DNA of 10,620 bases from Betaproteobacteria bacterium (GTDB taxonomy: Bacteria > Pseudomonadota > Gammaproteobacteria > Burkholderiales > Burkholderiaceae_E), in assembly GCA_009925965.1 (NCBI GenBank), contig RFPW01000058.1, forward strand, positions 1-10,620, given 5' to 3'. Below, piece by piece: positions 1 to 6,462 of this stretch (position 1 is its first letter; each line of letters starts with the position of its first letter). The position numbers were made by a program, and so were the translations under genes. Under the pieces are notes generated by a model that did not search any database, was not told the DNA's origin, and saw nothing but the letters and a program-made list of their open reading frames with translations.

Positions 1-210
1 GAGGAATCAGGTCTCGGGGCGGCTGTTTTAAATCATCCGGCCAATGCTGTTGCGTGGCTTGCCAACACGTTGGCGCAGCACAGCGAGCACCTCGAGGCGG
101 GTGAAATTGTGCTCAGCGGCAGTTTCACGCGCCCAGTTGCCTGCGGCGCGGGGGACACGTTTCATGCGGACTATGGCCCTTTAGGTAGCATTGCCGTGCG
201 GTTTGTCTGA
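1..210 (+). CDS. hpaH: 2-oxo-hept-4-ene-1,7-dioate hydratase, C-terminal fragment (5' end outside window)
   Basis: The first 69 codons of the window, open from base 1 to a TGA at 208-210, are the C-terminal end of a fumarylacetoacetase-fold hydratase. The stretch reads HPANAVAWLANTLAQH, then LEAGEIVLSGSFTRPV, GDTFHADYG and finally LGSIAVRFV. This tail is characteristic of HpaH/HpcG, which hydrates 2-oxo-hept-4-ene-1,7-dioate in the meta-cleavage route from 4-hydroxyphenylacetate via homoprotocatechuate. Related 2-keto-4-pentenoate hydratases (MhpD, XylJ types) share the GSFTRP and GDT motifs, so a sister hydratase cannot be fully excluded from 69 residues. The SFTRPV and HADYG context favours HpaH. 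The rest of the gene, and probably the other hpa genes, lie to the left of the window. No T-rich terminator follows; the next element is a palindrome at 245-262. Confidence 0.85.
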   Translation, partial: EESGLGAAVLNHPANAVAWLANTLAQHSEHLEAGEIVLSGSFTRPVACGAGDTFHADYGPLGSIAVRFV

Positions 211-340
211 GTCGTTTAGGGCGCGCGTCAAACTAACTGTAACCACCCGATCGCGATCGGGTTGAGGCACGATTAGACCGTCCTGAGAGGCGATAATAGG
301 GGACCGGATCTCCTACGAACCCATCTCGCCTTCTAAGCAC
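211..340 (+). promoter_or_regulatory. Intergenic region between hpaH and marR, probable marR control region
   Basis: This 130-bp gap separates the hydratase stop from the first ATG of the MarR gene. It holds one striking element, the palindrome at 245-262. I could not place a convincing sigma-70 promoter. A GATAAT at 292-297 is a fair -10, but no -35 lies at 16-18 bp spacing. No good Shine-Dalgarno sequence precedes the ATG at 341. Co-transcription of marR with the upstream catabolic gene is therefore possible. Confidence 0.4.
245..262. promoter_or_regulatory. Perfect 18-bp palindrome, candidate operator
   Basis: ACCCGATCGCGATCGGGT equals its own reverse complement across all 18 bases. It begins 34 bp after the hpaH stop and ends 78 bp before the marR ATG. 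Size and position suit a dimeric winged-helix repressor such as the adjacent MarR protein, which would make marR autoregulated. As RNA it could fold into a 7-bp stem with a 4-nt loop, but no T-run follows, so a classical intrinsic terminator is unlikely. The operator role is inference. Confidence 0.5.
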
Positions 341-817
341 ATGCCAACTAAACCTGCGATGGAACCCGCGCTTCCTGGTCACATGGAGCAAGGCAGCCTG
401 AAGCATCTTTTGGGTTACCACCTAGCACAAGCCAGTATTCCTACGGATCATGTTTTTAAAAACTGTATCCAGGAAAGTTTCAAGCTCAACAAGCTCGAGT
501 TCACGATTCTGATTCTGCTTCAAGCAAATGAAGAACTGACGCCTAAACGTTTGAGCACGGTGCTCAACATCGCGGCACCTAACTTGACTTTGATTCTGGA
601 CCGCCTGGAAAAATGCGATTTGCTGACTCGAATTCAAAGTGCTCGGGACCGACGGATGCAATTGGTCCGCTTGAGTGAAGCTGGACAGGCCATGGCGGAA
701 GAGCTGACATCAGTCAGCCATTCGATGGAAGAAAATATCTGGAAGCACCTAACCCCAGCCGAAAAGCAGATCCTGCTTGAATTACTTCGCAAGGTTGCCC
801 AACATCGAAGGGCATAG
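341..817 (+). CDS. MarR-family winged-helix transcriptional regulator
   Basis: This 158-residue protein has the usual MarR length and layout. An N-terminal helical dimerisation part (about 15-62) is followed by a winged helix-turn-helix. ELTPKRLSTVLNIAAPNLTL (about 65-84) covers the first helices and start of the recognition helix; LDRLEKCDLL completes it. The wing contains the typical DRRMQLVRLSEAG (about 103-115), and the C-terminal helices contain LTPAEKQILLELLRKV. Family members bind palindromic DNA as dimers and release it on binding small aromatic acids. Its place directly after hpaH suggests an HpaR-like role in aromatic catabolism, but the sequence is not close to E. coli HpaR as I recall it, so I give no symbol. 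The ATG at 341 lacks a visible ribosome-binding site; in-frame ATGs at 359 and 383 are alternatives that leave the core domain intact. The coding sequence looks more A+T-rich than the downstream operon. It converges on the esterase gene. Confidence 0.85.
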   Translation: MPTKPAMEPALPGHMEQGSLKHLLGYHLAQASIPTDHVFKNCIQESFKLNKLEFTILILLQANEELTPKRLSTVLNIAAPNLTLILDRLEKCDLLTRIQSARDRRMQLVRLSEAGQAMAEELTSVSHSMEENIWKHLTPAEKQILLELLRKVAQHRRA

Positions 818-819
818 GG

Positions 820-837
820 GAGGGGCCTTGACCCCTC
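820..837. terminator. Short G+C hairpin between convergent genes, possible bidirectional terminator
   Basis: GAGGGG at 820-825 and CCCCTC at 832-837 form a perfect 6-bp stem with a 6-nt loop. It lies in the 38-bp gap between the marR and esterase stop codons, where a bidirectional terminator would be expected. There is no strong T-run on either side (only the weak TCTTTCTATTTG at 851-862 on the plus strand), so terminator function is uncertain. Confidence 0.35.
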
Positions 838-855
838 ACTGCATTCGAGATCTTT

Positions 856-2622
856 CTATTTGCAGCTGAAACTCGATGCCTGGTTCAGGTCACCAGATCC
901 GTTATAGGTCGCAACCGTTGGATAAGGGCACAACGGCCGCGAACGATCTGCTGCCCAAGACGTTGGCACCTCGGCATTAACCAACGCAGCAATCGAACTG
1001 GTCCCGGCACCTCGTGCTTTAGCCACGACCGAATTAGGCGCTGTTCCCTTTTCAACCCAGGTGACCAGCGGATCGAGCATGTCAAATTGATCAGCAGCGG
1101 GCCCACCTGAACAATGAGACATGCCCGGTACTGGATACAACCTGACAAATCGATCGGTATTGCCGCCAAAAGTACTCTTGATGCTTTCCCACCAGGACAC
1201 GGTGTCATTGAATGAAAAAACCGGATCTGAGGTGCCGTGGTAAACCATCAACTTGGCACCGCGATTAAGCATTTTGCCCAAGTTGCTGGGATCCTGGGGG
1301 GTCATGAAAGACATGGCCGACTCGGTGTAAACGCCTGATGTGGAAAAGATTTTGGGTGCATCCACATCGAAGTTGAAACCCATGGCGTAGGGCAGCCCCA
1401 GGAAATTGACCGTATCTGTTTTTGGTGGGGTTGTGAATATGAATGCCGTGGCACCAGGGTCACGACCTACACCAGTCGAATTGACAAATTTCCAACTAGC
1501 CCAAGCTGGGGATGAGATGCCTGTGTCATAGGGAAAGCTGTTGTAAAGCGCACCACCGGCGGTGTTTTTTGCGCCGCTGTGAACGTTGGCCAATACGGTT
1601 TTTTGATTGCTTGTCAGACAAGTGCCATCACGAGCTCCCGCGCAGCTAGGGATGTCAGTAGCCACATTGAATGCCTTTTGACAGGCGGCCACATCACCCA
1701 CCCAATTGTCTGTAGCGTTGTCGAGAGAATCACATTTGGCAAGAATCTTGGAGGCGATCATCGTCCGCTCTGCTGCCGTAAAGGCAGTGGAAACGTCCGG
1801 CAACGGAGTTGGCAACGTCACCACTGTCCCCGATGCCGTGGTGTCAGTCGCCTTGGTGGCAGTTGCCACGGTCGCATACTGCTGAACTCCCCACAATTGG
1901 GCAACAGCAGCTTTGGGCAGGTTGTAGCCGGGCGCACCGCCCAAGATGCCGTCATAAAGATCGCCGAATCGGCTGGCAGCTACCAACGCATGACGTCCTC
2001 CATTCGAGCATCCGCCAAGATAGGAACGGTCCGGTGCTTTCCCGTAGACCAACTTGATTAAATCTTTGGCCATTGGTGTCAATTGGCCAACGGCGTTGTA
2101 GCCATAGTCGATACGGGCTTGTGGATCCAGCCCAAAAAATGGTGTCGTTTGCGACTGATGCCCTGCATCGGAACTCAGCACGGCAAAACCCTTCGCCAGG
2201 GCAGACGTGATTGGGCCTCCTCCCAATGCACCAGCGGCCGTTGAGACTGCGCCGTCTGTGCCCCCATTTGCCTGGTAGAAGAATCGGCCGTTCCAGCTCT
2301 TGGGTAAACGTACCTGGAACCCAATGTAGTAGGTCTGCCCATCAACGGGGCTGACGCGCTCATTCATTTTGCCCGTCACCAGGCAATGCTCGGGCGTCAT
2401 GATGTTTGACAAAAGACCAGCGCCCACGGTGCTGGAAGCCGTGATGACTGTTCCTTTAAGTCCAGAGATAGACGATGTCAGCGTCGCGCAATCGCCCGAA
2501 AAATTGGCTGGAATCGCTTCAGAAAGTTGCGGTAAGTCGTCTGAACCACAGCCGGCCAACATGATCAAGCTCACAGAAAGGGCGGCCAGCCTCACCTTTT
2601 CGGGTTGAAATCGATTGGACAT
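856..2622 (-). CDS. Tannase/feruloyl-esterase family lipoprotein esterase, MHETase-like
   Basis: This 588-residue exported serine esterase has a lipoprotein signal, MLAGC, with lipobox cysteine C25, so it is probably anchored in the outer membrane. The alpha/beta-hydrolase core shows GGCSNGGR (nucleophile S206 in GCSNG), YHGTSDPVFS (D466) and GMSHCSGG (H503). That is the CS-D-HC arrangement of the tannase family, where C205 and C504 form a disulfide beside the triad. A calcium site is suggested by CDSLDNATDNWVGD at 297-310. The ten non-lipid cysteines (45, 80, 205, 297, 314, 327, 335, 504, 565, 587) match my memory of the five disulfides of Ideonella MHETase, three with identical spacing. The aligned lid residues that grip terephthalate in MHETase mostly differ, so the substrate is more likely a hydroxycinnamate, gallate or other aromatic ester. 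AGGAG at 2629-2633 (minus), 6 nt before the ATG, supports the start. Confidence 0.9.
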   Translation of the reverse strand: MSNRFQPEKVRLAALSVSLIMLAGCGSDDLPQLSEAIPANFSGDCATLTSSISGLKGTVITASSTVGAGLLSNIMTPEHCLVTGKMNERVSPVDGQTYYIGFQVRLPKSWNGRFFYQANGGTDGAVSTAAGALGGGPITSALAKGFAVLSSDAGHQSQTTPFFGLDPQARIDYGYNAVGQLTPMAKDLIKLVYGKAPDRSYLGGCSNGGRHALVAASRFGDLYDGILGGAPGYNLPKAAVAQLWGVQQYATVATATKATDTTASGTVVTLPTPLPDVSTAFTAAERTMIASKILAKCDSLDNATDNWVGDVAACQKAFNVATDIPSCAGARDGTCLTSNQKTVLANVHSGAKNTAGGALYNSFPYDTGISSPAWASWKFVNSTGVGRDPGATAFIFTTPPKTDTVNFLGLPYAMGFNFDVDAPKIFSTSGVYTESAMSFMTPQDPSNLGKMLNRGAKLMVYHGTSDPVFSFNDTVSWWESIKSTFGGNTDRFVRLYPVPGMSHCSGGPAADQFDMLDPLVTWVEKGTAPNSVVAKARGAGTSSIAALVNAEVPTSWAADRSRPLCPYPTVATYNGSGDLNQASSFSCK

Positions 2623-2628
2623 ACATCG

Positions 2629-2633
2629 CTCCT
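2629..2633 (-). promoter_or_regulatory. Ribosome-binding site of the esterase gene
   Basis: On the minus strand AGGAG is separated by six bases from the ATG at 2622-2620. It is one of the strongest Shine-Dalgarno sequences in the window and fixes the lipoprotein start. Confidence 0.8.
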
Positions 2634-2651
2634 GTAGGAATATGACACGAT

Positions 2652-2690
2652 GGTAGTTACTGGAATTAATATTTACATTTAGTAATTACC
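2652..2690. promoter_or_regulatory. Long inverted repeat upstream of the esterase gene, candidate double operator
   Basis: GGTAGTTACT at 2652-2661 is mirrored by AGTAATTACC at 2681-2690. The arms are inverted with 9 of 10 matches, around a 19-bp A+T-rich centre. Each arm contains its own near-palindrome: GTAATTAC is a perfect 8-bp palindrome and GTAGTTAC differs at one central pair. The element could be read as two regulator sites about 29 bp apart, close to three helical turns, on the same face of the DNA. It starts 30 bp upstream of the esterase ATG, where it would overlap that promoter. I could not assign -35 and -10 boxes with confidence; the A+T-rich centre is the likeliest place. The regulator is unknown. 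Confidence 0.5.
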
Positions 2691-2811
2691 CTTGTCCCAC
2701 AGGACCTAGCCAAGGCGCAGGCTAGCGACGCGCTGGCGCGCCACCTGTTAGTTGCGACACAATAGGGCTGATCCCTTCTCCGCCAACCTCAAATCCAAAA
2801 ATCCCCATTTC

Positions 2812-4107
2812 ATGCTGCGAACCTCTGTCCGTCTTGCTTCCCTGTCTTTGGCCCTTGCGTTGACCAATACCGCCGCACTCGCTCAGGTAGATCCTACTGC
2901 CGAGGTAGCGCGCGTTCTGGCGAGCCCCGCATTCAAGGCTGCCGCTTCCTTCCTCGACAAGGAGCACGGCCGCATCGTTGATGAAGGCATCAAGCTGACC
3001 GAAATCCCTGCGCCGCCATTTAAAGAGGAAGTCCGAGCCAGGGAGTTCGAGAAGATGATTCGGGCTTCGGGATTGACGGACGTCAAAATTGATGACGAAG
3101 GCAATGTGCTGGCGCTGCGCCGAGGCACTCGCGGCGACGGCAAGGTGGTGGTTGTTTCCGCCCACCTGGACACCGTTTTTCCGCCTGGAACCGATGTCAA
3201 GGTGAAGCGTCAGGGCAATAAGCTTTACGCACCTGGTGTGGGCGATGACACGTTGAGCCTCGCGGTGCTGCTGGGTTTCGTACGTGCGATGGAAGCTGCC
3301 AATATCAAGACACGCGACGATATTCTGTTCGTTGCTACGGTCGGCGAGGAGGGCCCGGGCGATCTGCGCGGCGTGCGGCACCTTTTCACCAAGGGTCCTT
3401 ACAAGGACAAGATTAAGTCGTTCTTTTCGATCGAATCCGGTAGCGTCGCCATCATCACGAATGGCGGCGTTGGTTCCAAGCGCTATCGGGTGACCTTTAA
3501 TGGTCCGGGTGGCCACAGCTTTAGCGCATTCGGTCTGGTCAACCCAATGTTCGCCATGGGACAGGCGGCAACTGAGTTTTCACGGATCCAGGTACCAGCT
3601 TCGCCCAAAACCACCTTCAGCATTGGTCTGGTTGGCGGCGGCACTTCGGTTAATTCCATTCCACTCGATGCCTGGATGGAAGTGGATATGCGATCAGAGG
3701 CGCCAGTTGAACTGAAGCGGATTGAAGACCGCATGTTGAAGATCATGCAGGACGCGGGGGAGGGCGAGAATTTTGCGCGCTCCACCAAGGAAGGCCGAAT
3801 CAAGGTTGAAGCCAAGCTGATCGGAGACCGCCCGGCCGGGAGTACAGACCCCAAGACCGAACTCGCCCAGATCACCAAAGCGGCCATCGAGGCGGGTGGA
3901 TACCAGGTGACCTACGGGTGGAGCTCGACGGACTCGAATCTACCGATGAGTCTCGGTATTCCCGCGCTCACTATCGGCCGAATGGCGCCAGACAAGAGCG
4001 GGCGCTCGCATTCTCTGGACGAGTGGGTTGATGTCGAGAAGGAGCCCATGGTCAAGGCCATGACGACAAGTCTCAGCATCGTTCTGACTGTAACCGGAAT
4101 GCAATAA
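2812..4107 (+). CDS. Exported M20-family zinc metallopeptidase
   Basis: From the ATG at 2812 the product is 431 residues. It starts with a classic signal peptide (MLRTSVRLASLSLALALTNT, cleavage probably after the ALA at 22-24), so it acts in the periplasm or outside. The M20 ligand set is complete: SAHLDTVF (H118, D120), GVGDDT (bridging D145), VGEEGPG (catalytic E179, metal E180), IESGS (E208) and SHSLDEW (H400). PGGHSF near 232-237 marks the lid/dimerisation domain. The overall pattern is closest to the PepT/acetylornithine-deacetylase-like branch, which hydrolyses peptides or N-acyl amino acids; the substrate cannot be told. An in-frame TTG at 2752 would add a charged extension before the signal peptide, so I chose 2812 although no clear ribosome-binding site is seen. 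It heads a four-gene operon, ending 3 nt before the next start. Confidence 0.85.
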   Translation: MLRTSVRLASLSLALALTNTAALAQVDPTAEVARVLASPAFKAAASFLDKEHGRIVDEGIKLTEIPAPPFKEEVRAREFEKMIRASGLTDVKIDDEGNVLALRRGTRGDGKVVVVSAHLDTVFPPGTDVKVKRQGNKLYAPGVGDDTLSLAVLLGFVRAMEAANIKTRDDILFVATVGEEGPGDLRGVRHLFTKGPYKDKIKSFFSIESGSVAIITNGGVGSKRYRVTFNGPGGHSFSAFGLVNPMFAMGQAATEFSRIQVPASPKTTFSIGLVGGGTSVNSIPLDAWMEVDMRSEAPVELKRIEDRMLKIMQDAGEGENFARSTKEGRIKVEAKLIGDRPAGSTDPKTELAQITKAAIEAGGYQVTYGWSSTDSNLPMSLGIPALTIGRMAPDKSGRSHSLDEWVDVEKEPMVKAMTTSLSIVLTVTGMQ

Positions 4108-4110
4108 CCG

Positions 4111-4536
4111 ATGCAACGAGCCCGCCGTCGCCTCGTTGCTGCATGCGCATTGTTGCCTATGGCATCGCTGGCGGCGGAACTCCCACGCATCCGGATGTTC
4201 GAGCTTTACCGGGATGACAAGAGCTATTCCGAGACTGCGAAGAAGCTGGCGGGTAAGCCCATCATCATGCAGGGGTTCATGGCTCCGCACCTGAAGGTCG
4301 AATCAGACTTTTTTGTGCTCTCCAATTCGCCGGTCGAAACCTGTCCCTTCTGCGCCTCCGAGGACGACTGGATCGACACCATCGTTTTCGTGCGCATGAA
4401 GAAACGCCAGGAGGCGATACGCCCGGGCAAGCTGATCCAGGTCGAAGGCAAGCTCGAGATCGGTCCGCAAACCGATGCGGCCACCGGATTCGTCAGCCGC
4501 GTGCGGCTGGTTGACGCCACATTTCAGGTGCTATGA
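4111..4536 (+). CDS. Small exported protein with CPFC motif, ABC-transporter associated
   Basis: This 141-residue protein begins with an arginine-rich n-region and a hydrophobic stretch ending ASLAAE, which suggests Sec export with cleavage near residue 21-22. RRRLVAA is at best a weak Tat motif. The mature part reads GKPIIMQGFMAP, then FFVLSNSPVETCPFC and DDWIDTIVFVRM, then a beta-rich tail with IQVEGKLEIG. It resembles small periplasmic OB-like proteins of the DUF3299 kind, often encoded beside LolD/MacB-type ABC genes. The invariant-looking pair C78-P-F-C81 could bind a metal or form a redox disulfide. It starts 3 nt after the peptidase stop and its TGA overlaps the ATPase start as ATGA, so translational coupling is likely. 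It is probably a periplasmic accessory of the transporter; its exact role is unknown. Confidence 0.7.
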   Translation: MQRARRRLVAACALLPMASLAAELPRIRMFELYRDDKSYSETAKKLAGKPIIMQGFMAPHLKVESDFFVLSNSPVETCPFCASEDDWIDTIVFVRMKKRQEAIRPGKLIQVEGKLEIGPQTDAATGFVSRVRLVDATFQVL

Positions 4537-5219
4537 CGCTCGCAGCCCATGCGCTGGGGCTGAGCTTTTCCGATTCTGGTGCCGGTTCAATACACGCCCT
4601 GGACGATTTGACCGCGCAGTTTGCAGCGGGCGAACTCACGGCGATTGTCGGCCCGTCTGGCTCCGGAAAGTCCAGCTTGCTACATGCACTGGCCGGCATT
4701 GTGCTGCCGCAGCGGGGCCAAGTCACCTTTGGTGCGACCGTGGTTAATGCGTTGCGCGAACCGCAACGCGATGCCTGGAGACTCGAGCATTGCGGCATGG
4801 TGTTCCAGGATTTTCGTCTGCTCGATGAACTCGACGCATTGGGTAATGTCCTTCTACCCGCCCAATTTCGAAGCGCCAGCTTGCCGAAAGGCTTGCTGGC
4901 GCGGGCCACGCAACTACTGGAACAAATGATGGTGCCCAGGCGCGACGGACCGGTTAGCCGCCTGTCGCGCGGCGAGCAACAACGGGTGGCACTTGCCCGA
5001 GCGCTGTTGCTGGATCCGGCACTGATCCTGGCTGACGAGCCGACGGCCAGCCTTGACGCCGAGAACGGTCAGCGCATTGCGATGGCTCTGAAGGCGCTCG
5101 CGCAGAGCGGCAAGACGGTGGTCGTTGTCAGCCATGACGACAAGGTGGTGTCGCTGGCGGACCACGTTGTCACGTTGAAGGCGGGACGGGTTCAGCCCGC
5201 ATCGGTGGTGTCCGGATGA
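4533..5219 (+). CDS. ABC transporter ATP-binding protein, LolD/MacB-type
   Basis: This 228-residue cytoplasmic ATPase has every ABC motif in order: Walker A GPSGSGKS (40-47), Q-loop Q92 in VFQDFRLL, signature LSRGEQQRVALARAL (144-158), Walker B LILADEPTASLD (164-175) and H-loop VVSHD (H201). Length, the FQDFRLL Q-loop and ADEPTASLD place it in the LolD/MacB/FtsE class. These work as mechanotransmitters, coupling ATP hydrolysis to movements of an FtsX-fold permease rather than importing solutes through a channel. The signature has R in place of the more usual G (LSRGE rather than LSGGE), a common variant. It overlaps the upstream CPFC gene by ATGA and the permease by ATGA, so the three are translated together. 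Confidence 0.93.
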   Translation: MTLAAHALGLSFSDSGAGSIHALDDLTAQFAAGELTAIVGPSGSGKSSLLHALAGIVLPQRGQVTFGATVVNALREPQRDAWRLEHCGMVFQDFRLLDELDALGNVLLPAQFRSASLPKGLLARATQLLEQMMVPRRDGPVSRLSRGEQQRVALARALLLDPALILADEPTASLDAENGQRIAMALKALAQSGKTVVVVSHDDKVVSLADHVVTLKAGRVQPASVVSG

Positions 5220-6433
5220 ATCCCTGGCCAGTAATCCGCGCTGCACTGCTGCGATATCGTTTCAGCGCTTTGGCATTTATTTTTTTGGTGGCTGCCGGCG
5301 TTGCATTGGCGGTTGCGATCCTGTCGCAGGAACGGGCGTTACGCGCGGGCAGTGCACGCGCAGCAGACCGCTTCTCGCTGATTGTGGCGCCACCGGGAAG
5401 CCGCACGGATGCCTTATTCACCGGGGTCTTCCTGCGGCCTGGCTCCAGCCAGCTGCTCAGTCCGGCGCTAACGGGAAAGCTACTCAATGAGCCACGAGCT
5501 CGATTCGTGTCGCCGCTGGCGTTTGGCGACAGTTATGGCGGAGCTCCAGTCGTGGGTGTCGTCGCGGCGCTGGTCGAGCACCTGTCGCGCGGGTTCAGTC
5601 AGGGGCGAGTGTTCGCCACTCGGGACGAGGCCGTGGTTGGAGCGACCTCGCCGCTTCAGGTTGGCGATCAGTTTAGGCTCGCACATGGTGTTCGTGACGG
5701 GGGTGCGGCCAGTGGGCAAGGCCTGGATTCGCATGACCTTGAGGTCACGGTGGTCGGGCGAATGAGGCCGACCGGTTCGCCTTGGGACCTTGCTGTGTTG
5801 GTGTCGGTGGAGCTCGTTTGGTCGCTGCACGGGCAGCCGAGCGGCCATGCACCGGATTCCTTGCAGGTGGGTCCGCCTTTCGATCCGCAGTTCACGATTG
5901 GTGTTCCAGCCGCGGTCGTGCATACCGACAAGCTTGCCATGGCCTACCAATTGCGCGCCGCGTATACAGGGGCCGAGTCGATGGCATTTTTCCCGGCCGA
6001 GGCCTTGCTGCAGCTTTACGACATCCTGGGGGATGTGCGCCAACTGATGAGCTTGCTGGCGGTGGTGACCCAGGCGTTGGTGTTACTGGCAATCGTCGCC
6101 AGCGTCTTCATTCTGTTTCGGTTGCTGGTGCCTCAGTTCACCACGCTACGTGCGCTGGGTGCGCCGCGCCGCTATCTGTTCGCGGTGGCCTGGGGATTCA
6201 CCGCGTCGTTGGTCGGAGCCGGAGTGCTCGTGGGACTGGTTTGCGGCTATGGCCTGTCGTTCGCCATCAGCGCGTGGTTGTCCCGCAGCAGCGGGGTCGC
6301 CTTGGAGCCAAGCCTGGGCGCATCCGAATTGCAGATCTCACTGGCGATTTTCTGTATCGGTCTTGTGTTGGCCGCCTTGCCCGCGTGGCGGATTCAACGG
6401 GAAAATCTGGCCTCGGCCTTAAAGAAGGAATGA
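5216..6433 (+). CDS. ABC transporter permease, FtsX/MacB fold
   Basis: This 405-residue inner-membrane protein has the four-helix MacB/LolC layout: TM1 at about 17-37, a long periplasmic domain at about 40-275, then TM2 (279-303), TM3 (322-350) and TM4 (373-391). FTTLRALGAPRRYLF just after TM2 is the cytoplasmic coupling segment typical of FtsX-like permeases, and the C-terminus LPAWRIQREN followed by ASAL matches the usual PAWRAARLDPAEAL pattern. A homodimer with two copies of the upstream ATPase is expected, since only one permease gene is present. The cargo is unknown. Known relatives extract lipoproteins (LolCDE), export peptides or antibiotics (MacB), or assist metal uptake. Two exported proteins encoded just upstream suggest work in the envelope. 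It ends 29 bp before the stop of the convergent Bug gene. Confidence 0.85.
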   Translation: MNPWPVIRAALLRYRFSALAFIFLVAAGVALAVAILSQERALRAGSARAADRFSLIVAPPGSRTDALFTGVFLRPGSSQLLSPALTGKLLNEPRARFVSPLAFGDSYGGAPVVGVVAALVEHLSRGFSQGRVFATRDEAVVGATSPLQVGDQFRLAHGVRDGGAASGQGLDSHDLEVTVVGRMRPTGSPWDLAVLVSVELVWSLHGQPSGHAPDSLQVGPPFDPQFTIGVPAAVVHTDKLAMAYQLRAAYTGAESMAFFPAEALLQLYDILGDVRQLMSLLAVVTQALVLLAIVASVFILFRLLVPQFTTLRALGAPRRYLFAVAWGFTASLVGAGVLVGLVCGYGLSFAISAWLSRSSGVALEPSLGASELQISLAIFCIGLVLAALPAWRIQRENLASALKKE

Positions 6434-6462
6434 TCAAGTAGTTCTGAGGGGGCGGCTGCAGC

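Larger units (their letters stand above)
2623..2811. promoter_or_regulatory. Divergent intergenic region between esterase and metallopeptidase operon
   Basis: This 189-bp spacer must hold the promoters for both the minus-strand esterase and the plus-strand peptidase operon. The esterase-proximal half is A+T-rich and carries the inverted repeat described separately. The peptidase-proximal half is G+C-rich, with a small inverted repeat (CTAGCC 2706-2711 against GGCTAG 2720-2725) and the palindrome TGGCGCGCCA at 2734-2743. I see no clear plus-strand promoter and no Shine-Dalgarno before 2812. Confidence 0.45.

Noticed and set aside
856..2622. Calling the esterase a true MHETase or PET-degradation enzyme
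   Set aside because: The fold, cysteines and triad match, but most of the lid residues recalled as needed for MHET recognition differ, so only a family-level call is justified.
2752..2811. Upstream TTG start for the metallopeptidase
   Set aside because: It would place 20 polar residues before a textbook signal peptide; the ATG at 2812 begins the signal peptide directly.
2722..3516. Long open frame of 264 codons on the minus strand opposite the M20 peptidase
   Set aside because: It runs antisense to a gene with complete metallopeptidase motifs and a signal peptide, and shows no recognisable domain, hydrophobic pattern or ribosome-binding site. It is a shadow of G+C-rich codon use.
5782..6441. 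219-codon frame overlapping the permease gene on the same strand
   Set aside because: The permease frame has four membrane helices and FtsX-type motifs; the overlapping frame is rich in Arg, Gly and Cys without domain structure.
6434..6462. Terminator between the permease and Bug genes
   Set aside because: Only a weak 5-bp CTGAG/CTCAG pairing (6444-6448 with 6462-6466) is present, with no T-run, so I do not call it.
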